From contig JBHGNT010000014.1 of the NCBI GenBank assembly GCA_043228905.1, positions 12,400,001 through 12,464,000 of the forward strand: a DNA stretch of 64,000 nucleotides. The letters run 5' to 3'. Positions within the stretch are counted from its first letter, which is position 1, and every line of letters starts with the position of its first letter. Of the stretch, positions 1 through 11,409 are shown one piece after another. A program made the position numbers and the translations under genes. A model generated the notes under the pieces. That model was not told the origin of the DNA. It made no database searches and saw only the letters and a list, made by a program, of their open reading frames with translations. Origin of the DNA: Azolla caroliniana (taxonomy: Eukaryota; Polypodiophyta).

Positions 1-1010
1 ACATTCAAATACTAGTCTTTCAAAACTTCTGGAAAATCAATTTATACAGTGGTGTTCTTTTATATGAGACAATCTACCTATGTCATCAGCAATGTGTAGT
101 GGATGTGAATTAAAAGACTTTCAGCATGGGCAGTAGCAAATATAATACAAGCTTCTCCATCTTATCACATTTCTCAGTTAGAGGAATAGAAAAAGAAAAA
201 TAATCAATGATGGCATAGTTCCTAGGGAAAAACTCTGAAATGCCCCTCCCTTTTTTTCCCAAACACTCTTGAGGTTTGTGTTATTTCTCCAAATACCCCA
301 TTGAACCTCTGAAATAGAGAGAGGCCTGTAACTGCTGAAATAGCACATAAAGATGCCAAAGAGGTGAGTTACCAGAGGGATTTATGTCAATAAAGAAAAG
401 GTTGGGTAATTTGGGGATTTCCCCTAATTTCTATAATTCCATGAACATATGCCTCAGAGAGAGAAATAACCTGACACTCAGCAGCTTGTTGGGATTAAAG
501 GCCCTTTACGTTTCTCTAACTAAACTAGAAAAAAGTTTGTATATCATTTAAAATTTTCTAATTTTTGTTAAATTTTTACAGTCTCATTTTCAGAACTATA
601 CTACAACTTCTAAAAGAATATTTTGTACTTTGAATGGGATCCTTGGACAAGATTCCCACTCAGCATTTAAAGCTCTTCTTTTAAGAGCATATTCTATGTA
701 TCTTGGATAGCACATATACATATACATATGTGTGTGTGCACTCCTACCCTGTATAATTTTGAAGTTGTACGCTTTTGTTTCGCATAACTGCTTCTACTTC
801 TTTAATCCCTCCTATGTGTTAAACCCCATAATTGTTTTTAGTTTTTATATCTCTTCCTTTAGATATTTCAGAAAACTGTCATTCTATCCTCTACTTCATT
901 ACAACTAGTATCAGACTGAGTGTTGCATCCTTTCAGGATCTCCATCTCTTAGTCTTCCACCTTGAATAAGTGGGAGTTTTTCTTTCATATTTATTCTGTA
1001 TTCCTTCTTT
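1..1010. other. AT-rich intergenic DNA, no gene seen
   Basis: No long open frame, RNA gene or repeat structure is convincing. There is a short alternating CATATA/TG run near 715-740. The right edge merges into the decayed Copia gag that begins near 1014. Confidence 0.6.
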
Positions 1011-1013
1011 CAC

Positions 1014-3270
1014 CATGGCAAATACATCAGCCAATGTTGGGGTAGAATTCAGGAAATTTGATGAGCACTAGATTTGACTTATGGAAAGTTAGAATGGAAA
1101 GCACACTTTACTTACATGGATGTGCAGAAGCATTGGAGGAAAACCAATCAGCTGGTATGGATGATGTAACTTAAAAACTGCTCAATCATAAGGCAGTTAC
1201 CCACATTTACATGGCAGTATCAGATGAAGTTTTAGGAAATATCAAGGGGCTGACTAGTGGTCATGAGGTATGGAGTCAACTATCCCAGTGAATCAAGTTA
1301 ACTTGATGAGAAGGCTCATCATTGCACGACTTGAAGATGCCAAGTCTGCAGCTTAACTCATTTCCACATTCAATGGTCTACTAAATCAACTTCAAGATGT
1401 GATTTGTTCCAAGGATTAAGAAGAGCTTTTATCTGTGGGATAGCTTGATTTACAAGGCTATTCTACAATCTTCACAAGTGAAGCATGGAAGATTGTACGT
1501 GGAACAAGACTTGTTGCCTGAGAAAGCAACAGAGGTACACTCTATTGCCTTTTAGGTTGAGCTCTTTCTGTCAATTCATTACAGTTGCGGAAGCAAAAAA
1601 TGGATTAGAATTGTGGCACAAAAGATTATGTCATATGAGCCAAAAGGGCTTGGCCATTCTACTCTCTTCTCAGAAGCTAGTGATCAAAAGTAATAAACGT
1701 GAGTTTTTTGCAATGATTACCTTTATAGAAAACAAGTAAGGGTTCTTATAATATTGGTTCTTCAGGAAAACATCACCACTTGAGATCATATACTCTTATT
1801 TATGAGCTACACCTACTAAATCCTTAGGATACTTCTTACATTTTGTAACTTTCATTGATTATTACTCCAAAAAGTGTTGAGCATATTGGCTAAAGGATAA
1901 GACAGAAGTGTTTGTTGTTTTCAGAAACCTTCATGCCTTTATCACTACTCCAATAGGTTTGAAACTGAAATGTCTAAGGACAAGCAATGGAGGAGAGTAT
2001 ATCAACAATCGATTTACAGTTTTTTGTGCAGAAAATGGAATCAAGAGAGAGCTACAGCTCCATACAATCCAGCATCTAATGAGTGGCTAAACGATACAAT
2101 TGGACATTATGTGAAAATGTTCAATGTATGCTATCCACATCTAATCTCCCTCACGAACTTTGGGGAGAGGCTTTACAAACTGCAACGCATATTATTAATC
2201 GATCCCCAGACAATTCACACAAAGGTGGCATACCGAAGTAGACTTGGTCTAGCAAATAAGCCTCATATGATCATCTACGCTTGGTTGTGAAGCTTTCGTG
2301 GACATTAGACAAGAGCTAAGAAACAAACCAAATGCAAAATCCCTCAAAGGCATCTTTCAAGGATATGGTGTAGAAAGTGAGATGGGTTATAGAATTTGGT
2401 TACCACATCTCCAAAAGGTAATCAGAAGTTGTGATGTTGCATTCAATGAAGCAGAAAAAAGCAATTGTACCTCATTAGAATCAACAAACAAAGTGAAATT
2501 TCAGCAACAACCACCCATTGACTCAAGAATAACATCTCAGGGTGATGAGCGAGTAGACATCTACAAACTAATTATGTTGCCAAAAGAGGATCGGCAGCAA
2601 AACAGGGAAATTTTAGACCCTAAAGATGAAGATCAAATAAAGCCACCTACAAATGAAGACACTTTTCTCTATTTCAGTCTTTTTGAATTTGGTGTTAAAC
2701 CAAGTGGATGTGAAGAAGACTTTCCTTCATGGTAGCCTAGATGAGGAACTTTATATGTTGCAACTTGAAGGGTTCCCAATTCCAGGAAAAGAGTTTTTAG
2801 TTTGTAAACTTCAGCGCAGCCTCAATGGGCTGAAACAAGCCCTACATCTTTGGTATAAGAAATTTGATTCTTTCATGCTCTCAAATGGCTTCATTAGAAG
2901 TACGGCAGATCCTTGTCTCTATATGAAAAAGGAAACTAATGGCAGTGTCATTATTTTGGTTTTGTATGTTGATGAGATGCTCATTGCAGGAAAGCATGAA
3001 ACAACTCTGCAGGAATTACAAATGCAAATTCAAATCTACATTTTCTATGAAAGAGATCGAAAATGCTGAGCATATTCTTTGAATAAGAATCGAACGGGAT
3101 AAACAGAAGATGCTACTATATGTGCCCAAGAGAAGTACATTAGAAGGTATTGGAAAGGTTTCAGATGATTGATGCAAAGCCATCTTAAATGCCTCTTCAA
3201 TCACAAGAAAATCTTTCAAAGGCACATTATCCCAAAACCAAAGAGGAAACAGAAAAAATGCAAAATACAA
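1014..3270 (+). pseudogene. Decayed Copia gag-pol remnant
   Basis: This is a broken Copia polyprotein readable only as pieces in changing frames. In order there is a gag-like start (about 1014-1290), a GAG-pre-integrase motif with ELWHKRLCHMSQKG (1608-1650), integrase fragments around 1900-2290, and reverse transcriptase with VDVKKTFLHGSLDEEL (about 2707-2755), LNGLKQA and LYVDEML (about 2965). The RT box reads YVDE instead of YVDD. The thumb region persists to about 3270. Frameshifts and stops are frequent and no LTRs, primer site or RNase H were found. This is an old copy, plus strand, with no coding capacity. Family assignment is firm; the exact ends are not. Confidence 0.8.
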
Positions 3271-3414
3271 AGATGAGGCTAGAGAGAATGTAATCAATCT
3301 TGTTTGGAAATAAATGAGGATTTGAACAAGATTGAGCTAAAGGAAGCATTAAAAGAGGAAGAAATGGACATTATGAGTGAAATGAAGAATGTATGCACAA
3401 CGAAAACCCAAGCA

Positions 3415-4575
3415 AGCATCATGCTTTGTTAAATACAAAGATGATGGCGTGCTTTTTGCAAATACTTTGGAAGATCCACAAAAGCTTATTAGGGTATTGG
3501 AAGAGTTGCATGCATACTAAGTTGTGTCAATAGCTCTAAAAAATATGATGCTTGTAAAACAACAAAAGACAGATAAACCACGCATTAATGTACTAGCCAC
3601 TTGAAATTGTGGAAAGGTTTAAATATCTTGGCCTTGACATTCCCTAGAATCATAGATGGAAAGAATGTGCTACCTACCAGGCGAGATAGAGAGACAATCA
3701 TGAATTTGAGAACACATACTTCAATGCTTTGGTGACACCAATGCTTCTCTATGGGGTGCAACTATGAGGCTGTGGCATCCTAGCTACACTTAAGAAAGAG
3801 TTTGAAAATGTCTAAAAGTAGTCTCTTACAAAGATTCTCCTTAGTCAAGAAACAAGCACCATACACCCTTTTATTGCGAGAGGATAATATTCTATTGAGA
3901 TCATGGCCATAGAGAGGGTTGTTTTCAGGACATGCATAAGGTTCAAAAAAGTCCCTCACATTAATTTCCTAAAATCCCAAGAAAAGCAAACAAAAAATTC
4001 AAACACATAAAATTAAAATTGGATGCAAGATATGAAAAAATGGTTTGGAAGATAGAATATAACATAATTGATTCATGATGCATCAATAAATTCCTCAGTG
4101 AACAGAGCCTTTTTGCAACACCAATGAATCATGACATGGAAAAAATATGGAGACTCAAGTTTCACAAATTATACTACTACATATGTTGCATCTAACTACA
4201 AAACCTATTCTTCATTACACAAGGAAATTGCAAGGACTGATACATTTAGTGCCCATCACAAGACATTCAGGCACAGGTGATGAGACTAGTTTACTATGCA
4301 CATTTTGCCTTCAAGTAGTCCATGAGTCTACTTATCACGCTCTGATACCTATGATCACATTCGAGTATGCTCTCTACACATCTTCAAACCAACCCACTGC
4401 TTGCACGGATTTCTCTCATAGTCACCATATGATGCACTCTCAATTGTCACATTCATTAGTAAGGTCTTGAAAATCAAGATTTTCAACTCACTTTCACATG
4501 CATACATGAAAATGTTATATATTTGGTCTCATAGGCCATTTTTTACCTCCAAAGACAGTAATTAAATCTCTCTGT
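3415..4575 (+). mobile_element. LINE 3'-end remnant (LINE-F)
   Basis: Degenerate non-LTR element. The segment from about 3445 follows the better preserved copy at 18667-19983: the RT stretch with GVLFANTLEDPQKLI, the fingers-to-C-terminal part, and the region before the zinc-binding tail. The 3' end (4524-4566) has the family signature GGTCTCATAGG ... CCTCCAAAGACA and is followed by a short CTCTCTG run. All frames are broken. Plus strand, 5' truncated against the Copia remnant. Confidence 0.7.
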
Positions 4576-4924
4576 CACAAACATTTCCACCATAGCTTTA
4601 GAATTTTGTTTCAGAAAGTATACCCACATCTTTATACCTCAATGATCGATGGTTAGCATAAAGCAGGGAGTTTTTCCAATTTCTTTCCATTCTTTTTCAT
4701 TCTTCCATAGGATATCCCCCATGGACCAGCTTCCTTATTATGTGTATAATATTTTTCAATGATGCTTCATTGCATCAATTCTAAATCAATAGCTTCTTTT
4801 GATCCATATCATTAACTATTATCAACAATTCTTAATCCACAATGATGACATGTCCCTTTGCAATCCTCCATCTCATTCTTCCATTTTTGAGCATTGACTA
4901 AAAATGTTGAATCATTGCTTGTCT

Positions 4925-5530
4925 TCCCTTCTTAATCAGAGCTTGACTACATCTTATCTCTATTTTCTTTCCATACAATATCTAATCGAAATAGTTCTAT
5001 CAAATAGGACATTATTCAAATGAAATGGTTAGGCCTTTTCTACATCCTATGTCTGTTTTTCATTGCAGGTAAAATCTTCGATAAATATCTACCACAAGAA
5101 ATGATATAGTTAGGCCTCTCTACATCTTCTATCTTATTTTCTTTGCAAGTAAAATCTTAACCAAAAGTTCTATCAGATAAAATGATATTCAAAATCATAT
5201 GTTTTGGACTTCTCTACATCTTACGCCCTATTTTCTTCATGTGAAGGATCTAAACCAAAATATTCAATAATAGGAATGTATCCAAATGATATAGTTAGTC
5301 TTGATCTACATCATTTCCTATTTTCTTAGCTGAACACTGGTGGCATGCCTAACACATGTAAGTTGGGTGTTTTCAAAGGCGTACAGATGAATAGCACGTG
5401 AGAAGATCCAAACCCAAACGTTCTACCAATAGTTGACAATAATTTCTATACCATTGAATGCAGAAAATTAAAATGATATAGTTAGGACATCTCTATATCT
5501 TATCTCCTATTTTCTTTGCGGCTGAGACCT
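4925..5530. repeat. Degenerate ~92-bp tandem repeat
   Basis: Units share the order GATATAGTTAGG, CTCTACATCTT, CCTATTTTCTTTGC, then a variable TAAAATC..CCAAAAGTTCTATCA part. Unit marks fall near 4940, 5020, 5105, 5200, 5293 and 5475, so the period is about 80-95 bp with one strongly diverged unit near 5385. If the thioesterase-like exon at 5722-6013 is followed by an intron, this array sits in it. The stretch 4576-4924 to its left shows nothing recognisable. Confidence 0.6.
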
Positions 5531-5721
5531 AGACCATAATTTGTTCAATAATATACAATGCATATATATTAACACACACATACTCATATACGTCTATAAA
5601 TTTCCACCTTTTTCACATTCAACTAGCCTATATCTACTTGCAAGAAAGAAAAGGAGAGGAAAAGTTTCAGAAAAGTGTGAACTATTTTTTGTATTATATG
5701 AATCAATTTTTATGAGCTTAC

Positions 5722-6013
5722 GGTTGCAAGAAACAGGTTGAGAAGGAGCCGAAGGAAAATGCCATTTCATGTCAGAGAAGCCGAAGCCATGGCGGAGAGG
5801 GGCATTGTTAGGGCCATTATCACCCAGTCCATGAAGCCATATAGTAGCCCAAGAAGAAGAGGAAGAAGAAGACGTTGTTGACGATGGAGATGGAGAAGAG
5901 GATGAAGCCATGGAAGCTTTGCTTATGAAGTTGGGCCTAGGGAAGAAAGCACAGAAGCTCAACCCTAAGGCCACCATAGCAATGAGCCATATAATAAGGA
6001 GTTGACTTCTCAT
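5722..6013 (-). CDS. First coding exon, acyl-protein thioesterase/carboxylesterase-like
   Basis: The 97-codon exon begins ATG at 6013. Residues 5-24 form a strong hydrophobic segment (LLIIWLIAMVALGLSFCAFF), a likely signal anchor, followed by a Ser-rich linker (36-54). Residues 55-97 match the start of the alpha/beta-hydrolase fold of plant acyl-protein thioesterases: WATIWLHGLGDNG and WHFPSAPSQPVSCN. A good splice donor (GTAAGC on the minus strand, at 5721) follows codon 97 in phase 1. The catalytic GXSXG serine and the Asp/His should lie in later exons, which I do not find between 1 and 5700. Either the gene continues to the left of the window or it is a fragment. The family would remove S-acyl lipids or hydrolyse lysophospholipids. 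Gypsy-A starts about 80 bp upstream of the start codon. Confidence 0.65.
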
Positions 6014-6070
6014 CTCATCTTAAGGTTCTTGAGATGTTGTTGTTTGCATGCTAATTAATATGTTTGTGTT

Positions 6071-6092
6071 GGGGGGGGGGGGGGGGGGGGGG
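6071..6092. repeat. Poly-G tract (22 nt)
   Basis: Uninterrupted run of 22 G directly beside the end of Gypsy-A. Homopolymers like this are prone to length error in sequencing. Confidence 0.9.
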
Positions 6093-6093
6093 T

Positions 6094-6620
6094 TGTAACA
6101 CCACCGAAATTTCGCAATAAGGGTGGATCGCCGATTGGGTTCAAACTCACGTGTCTACGTTTTTTGCTAAGGGAAAATATAATTAAGGGAGAGAACTTGG
6201 ATATGTTGAACCTCCGCCCAACCACCCTCTGTCCAACTTATAATGGTATTTAATAGAAGTCATTAGGGAGATTCCCTTCTTCCATATAGGTAGTTGACTT
6301 CATTTAAAGATTATTCAAATGCCTAGGGAGATTCCCTTTCCCCACTTAGGTACTTGAGTACTATGGTATTAAATGCACTAGATGTCACATTCCCCATGTG
6401 CACCTTACCTTAGGAATGGTACATGTACCATAAGCCCCATGCTCACACCTTGAGTCATGGGTGTCTTCTCCATCCATCGAGAAGACTTAGAAGGCCATGA
6501 CTCTTACCTCGAGTCATGGGCACCTTCTCTATCCGTCGAGAAAGGCCCTCACCTCAATCCGTCGAGGTGGGGTGTTGTGGTTCCAATCATGGAACCCCTC
6601 AACACATCGGATGTGTTACA
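6094..6620 (-). repeat. Gypsy-A 3' LTR
   Basis: 527 bp, beginning (plus strand) TGTAACACCACC and ending ATGTGTTACA. It aligns to 17246-17670 but lacks about 65 bp present there (after GTCCAACTTATA). It retains about 160 bp of U3, including a repeated GAGTCATGGG..CTTCTC..ATCC.TCGAGAA block, that the other LTR has lost. Confidence 0.85.
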
Positions 6621-7140
6621 ATTCCCCCCTTTGAAGAAGACGTCCCCTCTTCATTTTAAAAGGGTGATGGGAGTTGTATGCATTAACCACATCTTCAAAT
6701 TGCCACAAGGTCGCGCCTTGTTGCCACGAGTTCTCTTCTGTGGGTTTGCCTTTCCATTGGCAATAGTAGAGCCTATTAGGCCCATTTTGGTTTGGTCGAT
6801 CCCGATGATGAAGGATGGCATCCAAGACGTAGTCGCTACCTTTGTCAATCACCAAAGCGGGACCCCTTCGAACCGCCATTTCCTCATGGTTTTCATCCAT
6901 GTAGCTCCTCTTGAGCAAGGAAATGTGAAACACCGGATGCACACCCATGTGTTCCGGTAGCTTGACTTTGTAAGTCAAAGGAGATAATTTCTCGATGATG
7001 GGAAAGGGACCATCGTACCGTCGAGCAAGCTTTGGAGTGATACCCTTTGGAAGAATAAATTGTTCACTATCCAACTTGACGAACACTAAGTCACCCACTT
7101 CATATTCTTCATGCCTACGTTTGAGGTCAGCATATTTTGT
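6616..7140 (-). pseudogene. Gypsy-A integrase C-terminus and chromodomain
   Basis: A separate frame that continues the pol of 7127-10324 after a frameshift near 7130-7140. It holds the integrase C-terminal GPF/Y-type part (YDGPFPIIEKLSPLTYKVKLP, about 6990) and a chromodomain core LYYCQWKGKPTEENSW (about 6740-6790). A chromodomain at the end of integrase defines chromoviruses, where it steers integration to marked chromatin. The frame runs through the polypurine tract and ends just inside the LTR. Confidence 0.8.
6621..6633 (-). other. Gypsy-A polypurine tract
   Basis: Reads CAAAGGGGGGAAT on the minus strand, directly abutting the 3' LTR terminus. This is the expected plus-strand DNA primer site. 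Confidence 0.75.
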
Positions 7141-10100
7141 ACCGAGCTTGAGCCTTCTCCAAAGCCTCCTTAGCTTGGTTGAGGCAAGTGGACCACCTAT
7201 TCATTGTGATGTTGGCACTTGGAACAATGCTAGCTAAGGGTAACGCCATAAGGTCTCCAGGAGACAAAGGTTGGAACCCATAATTGAGTTCAAAGGGACT
7301 AAATCCCGTGGAATCTTGCTTATGGAGGTTGTAGGAGAACTCCGCTATGTCAAGGTATTGGGACCAATCCTTTTGATCCAAGCTAACATAATGGCAAAGG
7401 TAATCCTCCAATATTTGATTAGTCCTCTCCGTTTGACCATCTGTCTGTGGGTGATAGGAACTACTAAACTTGAGGTTAGTACCCATAAAAGCAAAAAGTG
7501 TGGACCAAAATTTACCGGTGAAGCGGCTATCACGATCGCTAATAATCTCTCTTGGGAGACCGTGGTATTTGAATACATTGGCAAAGAAAAGTTTCGCCAC
7601 ATACTCAGCATTCGCAGGGCTTTCATAGGCCACAAAGTGAGCATACTTCGTAAGTCGATCCACGACGACGAAGATACCCGTGTAGTTTTGGCTCTCCGGC
7701 AAGCTTATTATGAAGTCCATGCTAAGGGATTCCCATGGTTGATTCGGGATGCTTAAGGGTTGAAGCAATCCCGCGGGCTTGCATCTTTCGGCTTTGTCTT
7801 GTTGGCACACTTGGCATCCTCTCACATAGGCTTGAACTTCTTGGTCCATGTGTGGCCAAAAGTACCTACGAGTCAACATTTCCATGGTTTTATCCCCACC
7901 GGGGTGTCCGGCCCACAATGTGTCATGACACTCATACATTACTTCTTTCCTCACTACTTGAGGTACATAGAGTCTTTGTTGCTTGAAGTAGATCACCCCA
8001 TCTTTGAGAGATAGGTGGGTCACCTTTTCACCATTAGCAAACGAATGAAGACACTTTTGTGCATATTCATCACCATGATATGCACTCTTGAGGGTTGGCA
8101 ACATATTAGTATCAATCACCACATGCATGACCGCCAAATGGGCCCTTCGACTAAGAGCATCGGCTACCACATTTTGCTTTCCGGGCTTGTACTTGAGGTC
8201 GAAATCATAACCGGCAAGGAAGTCTTGCCACCGAGCTTGCTTTGCAGTGAGTTTTGGTTGCGAAGCAAAGTACGTTGATGTGATGTTATCTGTGTGGACG
8301 GTGAAGTGCCTCCCCACCAAGTAATGCCTCCATGTACGAAGACAATGGACGATGGCCGCCATCTCCTTCTCATGGGTGGGGTATCGTGTCTCCCGATCCA
8401 TGAGCTTCTTGCTCTCAAATGCCACCGGCCTTCCTTCTTGCATGAGCACTCCACCCATGGCATAATCGGATGCATCAGTGTGAAGCTCAAAGGGCTTGTC
8501 AAAGTCGGGTAGCGCCAAGCATGGCGCCGTGCACAATGCCTCTTTTAAGGCATCAAAAGCACAAGCACACTTGTCACACCAAAACCACTTTTTCCCACTT
8601 TTAGTAAGGTTAGAAAGAGGAGTAGAGAGTCGAGCAAAATCATCAATAAACACACGATAGAAGGAAGCCAAACCAAGGAAAGAACGGACATCTGTTACCG
8701 AACGCGGGGTAGGCCATTCCTTGATTGCACGAAGCTTTTCCTCTTCGGGTTGTAGCTCACCACGAGCTATTTTGAAGCCGAGGAAGTACACTACTTCCAC
8801 ACCAAAGTCGCATTTGGATTTCTTCACATAGAGATGGTTCTCCCTTAATCTTTGGAGAGCCATCTCAACATCCTTCAAGTGTTGGTCCCAAGTAGGGCTA
8901 AAGACAAGCAAGTCGTCGAGGTAGACCACAATGCATTTGTCGAGTTCCGGCCCAAACACTTGATTCATGAGTGTACTAAAGGTTGCTACAGCATTGGTTA
9001 AGCCCATCGACATTACGAGCCACTCATATGAGCCATATCGTGTTCGCATGGCGGTTTTCTCCACATCACCTTCGGCGATCCTCACTTGATAGTATCCCGA
9101 ACAAAGATCCATCTTGGTGAAGTACCGCGCCTTCCCTAGTTGGTCGAACATCTCTCGAAGGTTGGGGAGAGGGTAGTGATTCTTGATGGTGAGCTTGTTC
9201 AATGCTCGATAATCGACGCACATTCTCAAGCTTCCATCCTTCTTCTTGACGAAGAGCACCGGGGCACCATAAGGAGATCTAGAAGGGCGTATGAATCCCG
9301 CCTCTAATAGCTCGTTAATTTGATGCTTTAATTCCGCATTCTCGGCAACGCTTAAGCGATAAGGACTCTTCACGGGAGGAGTGCATCCCGGCACCACCTC
9401 GATGCGATGATCAACCTCTCTTTTTGGAGGCAACTCCTTTGGTAAAGCGTTGGGCATGACGTCTTGAAACCTATCTAACAAAACCATCATGTTAGGATGA
9501 ATACCCTTTACGGGCATGGCATGACAGAGATCATTAGTATCCTTAAATATAGCGGCTACCATAAGGCAACCCTTTCGGGCTACCTTCTTGAGTTGCATGG
9601 AGGAGAGAATTTTTGGGAGGGGGTTAGGGCGAGAAGAGGAAGCTTTTACAACATGAAGTTTATCTTGCAAAAATAGAACTTGCTCACCAAAAGGGTAGGG
9701 TAGTGCGCGCGCCAATCTCGCCCAAGATTGACCTAAAACCACATCAAAATCGTCCATCTCGACGATGCTAAACTCAACGCGCACGGTCACCTCTCCAATA
9801 GTAACCACAACATTAGGAGCAATCCGCCCCACTTGCTCCTCCTTTCCGTTGACGGTCTTCCAAGTGCCCTTGGAATTCACCTCCATACGTAGCCCACACG
9901 CTTTGGCGAGGGTCAGCGTCATGAATTCGTGAGACGCACCCGTATCCATCATCGCTTGACACAAACGACCATTGATTAGAGCACTAACATAAAGTAATGA
10001 ATGCTCACTCTTTACCTCATGAACCGCACACAAACGCTTGATGTGCCCCATGGTTCGATCGTTCGCGTCGTCATCCGAATCCTTAACAAGTGAGTGGAGT

Positions 10101-10324
10101 TGGCCTTTGAGAGGGCAATCTCTCGCGAAATGGTCACCTTGGCAAATGAAACATTCAAGCTTCCTTTTCACGGCAACATCCTTAGGCTTGAAGGAATTCA
10201 CATTCGTGGTCTTCGCGGAAGGAAACTTCTTTGCAACATTTTGGCCATTGATGGGGGGTCGAGATCCACCTCCTTGAGAATTATAAGCCACCTTCTTGAA
10301 GGGATGAGTATTGTGTGCCTTCAA
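7127..10324 (-). pseudogene. Gypsy-A gag end, protease, RT, RNase H and integrase
   Basis: A 1065-codon open stretch. In order: zinc knuckle CFICQGDHFARDC (CX2CX3HX4C, near residue 58), aspartic protease MDTGASHEF (near 126), RT with the box VVYLDDLLVF (near 475), RNase H starting at LHTDASDYAMGGVL, an integrase HHCC zinc module (H..H..CQVCQQDK), and an integrase core with DFI, SDRDSRF and HPQTDGQTERTNQ, so D, D and E are present. The frame is continuous with gag codons on the far side of a TAG stop at 10460-10462, and is broken by a frameshift before the chromodomain. Minus strand. It would encode the enzymes for copy-and-paste transposition if the breaks were absent. Confidence 0.88.
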
Positions 10325-10599
10325 ATTTGGAGGACCCCTCTTTTCTTTGTCTTTGCCATCGGAGGAGCCACCTTGAGAATGCCAATCGGTGAGGCGATCC
10401 GCCGCTTCATAAGCGGCCGCAAGAGTCGTTACATTTTGTCGGCGTAGCTCGTTTTGGGCCTACTCTTTCAATCGGTTGGTAAACGCAAAGAAACGATCTT
10501 CTTCTCCCATGGAGCGGATTTGTAACATAAGAGCCCGAAAGGATTTAATATAATCCTTGATATGGCCCGTGTGACGAAGTAGATCAAGTTGTTGGCGAG
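10325..10599 (-). pseudogene. Gypsy-A gag, downstream part
   Basis: Capsid C-terminal part with KDYIKSFRALMLQIRSMGEE (about 10500-10560). An in-frame TAG at 10460-10462 sits where a Trp codon is expected. The reading frame then continues into the zinc-knuckle ORF. The right edge is the insertion point of Copia-D1; the gag resumes at 16535. Confidence 0.75.
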
Positions 10600-11008
10600 T
10601 GTAAACGTAAGTGTTTGCGGAAGCGTAAAACAGAGAACAACACAGAGAGAGAGAGAGAGAGCGAGAGAGACAGAGAGAGCAGAACACAATTTCTAAATTA
10701 TATCAAGACTCTGTACACACACTGTGCTAAGTAGCACTATTTATACAAGTCCTTTTGGGACTGACAGAAGTACCATGTACTTCAATGCTCACACGAGCAT
10801 CTGACACTTACTACGAGACTATAGCTACCTAGTAGTCTATCCTATACTAGGCTTCCGATTGGACTTCCGGTTACGGATTGCACCCGGCCTCCACTGCTTG
10901 CCGGTTCGGTTGCTCACCGTAATACCGATCCGTTTCGCCCGATCCGTCTCGCTTACCGGCTCCGGCTTATTCAGCCGATCCGGCTCCGGTTGAGCTTGCC
11001 GCTCAACA
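10600..11008 (-). repeat. Copia-D1 3' LTR
   Basis: 409 bp, plus-strand ends TGTAAACGTAAG ... GCCGCTCAACA. It contains an (AG)n run and a TATTTATA promoter-like motif on the element strand near 10740. Confidence 0.92.
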
Positions 11009-11323
11009 CTCCCCCTCAAGCTCAACCTGAGGTGGGGTCGTAGTGTCGACCTCTGTGGCAGTCGGTTCTTCCAACCGACTTCTCCTGGCGCCACTCCGCC
11101 TTGCTCGCGCTCCTCGTCCGGTCCGGTCTCGTTTTTCGTGACCCCTTTGGTTCTGTGCGCCTCGACCCTCTCGGTCGGCATGTCTGCTCAATAGGCCCAT
11201 CTCAGCACTCACGTTGTTGTGACTCTGGCGCTTGTCGATCCGTCGGTTCTCCCATGATGGCATTGACTTCCGCTGTGTCCGTGTCCCCTTGGCCTTCAGT
11301 CGATCCGACTCATCTGGATCCAT
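11003..11323 (-). pseudogene. Copia-D1 C-terminal tail, distal part
   Basis: 106 codons, Arg-rich (GRGARARRSGARRSR). It matches the last part of the Copia-D2 tail and ends PPQVELEGEC with the stop inside the LTR. It belongs with the frame at 11410-13599 but is offset by an indel. Confidence 0.75.
11009..11021 (-). other. Copia-D1 polypurine tract
   Basis: GCTTGAGGGGGAG on the minus strand, abutting the LTR. The C-terminal tail frame reads straight through it and uses the first six LTR bases as Cys-stop. Confidence 0.8.
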
Positions 11324-11409
11324 CTGTTAATCCGAGTCAGCTGTCTCTAACTCGTTCCAGCTCTTGTCCGAATCAGTACACTCCGATTCGACTTCCGGCT
11401 TCAGGCCTC

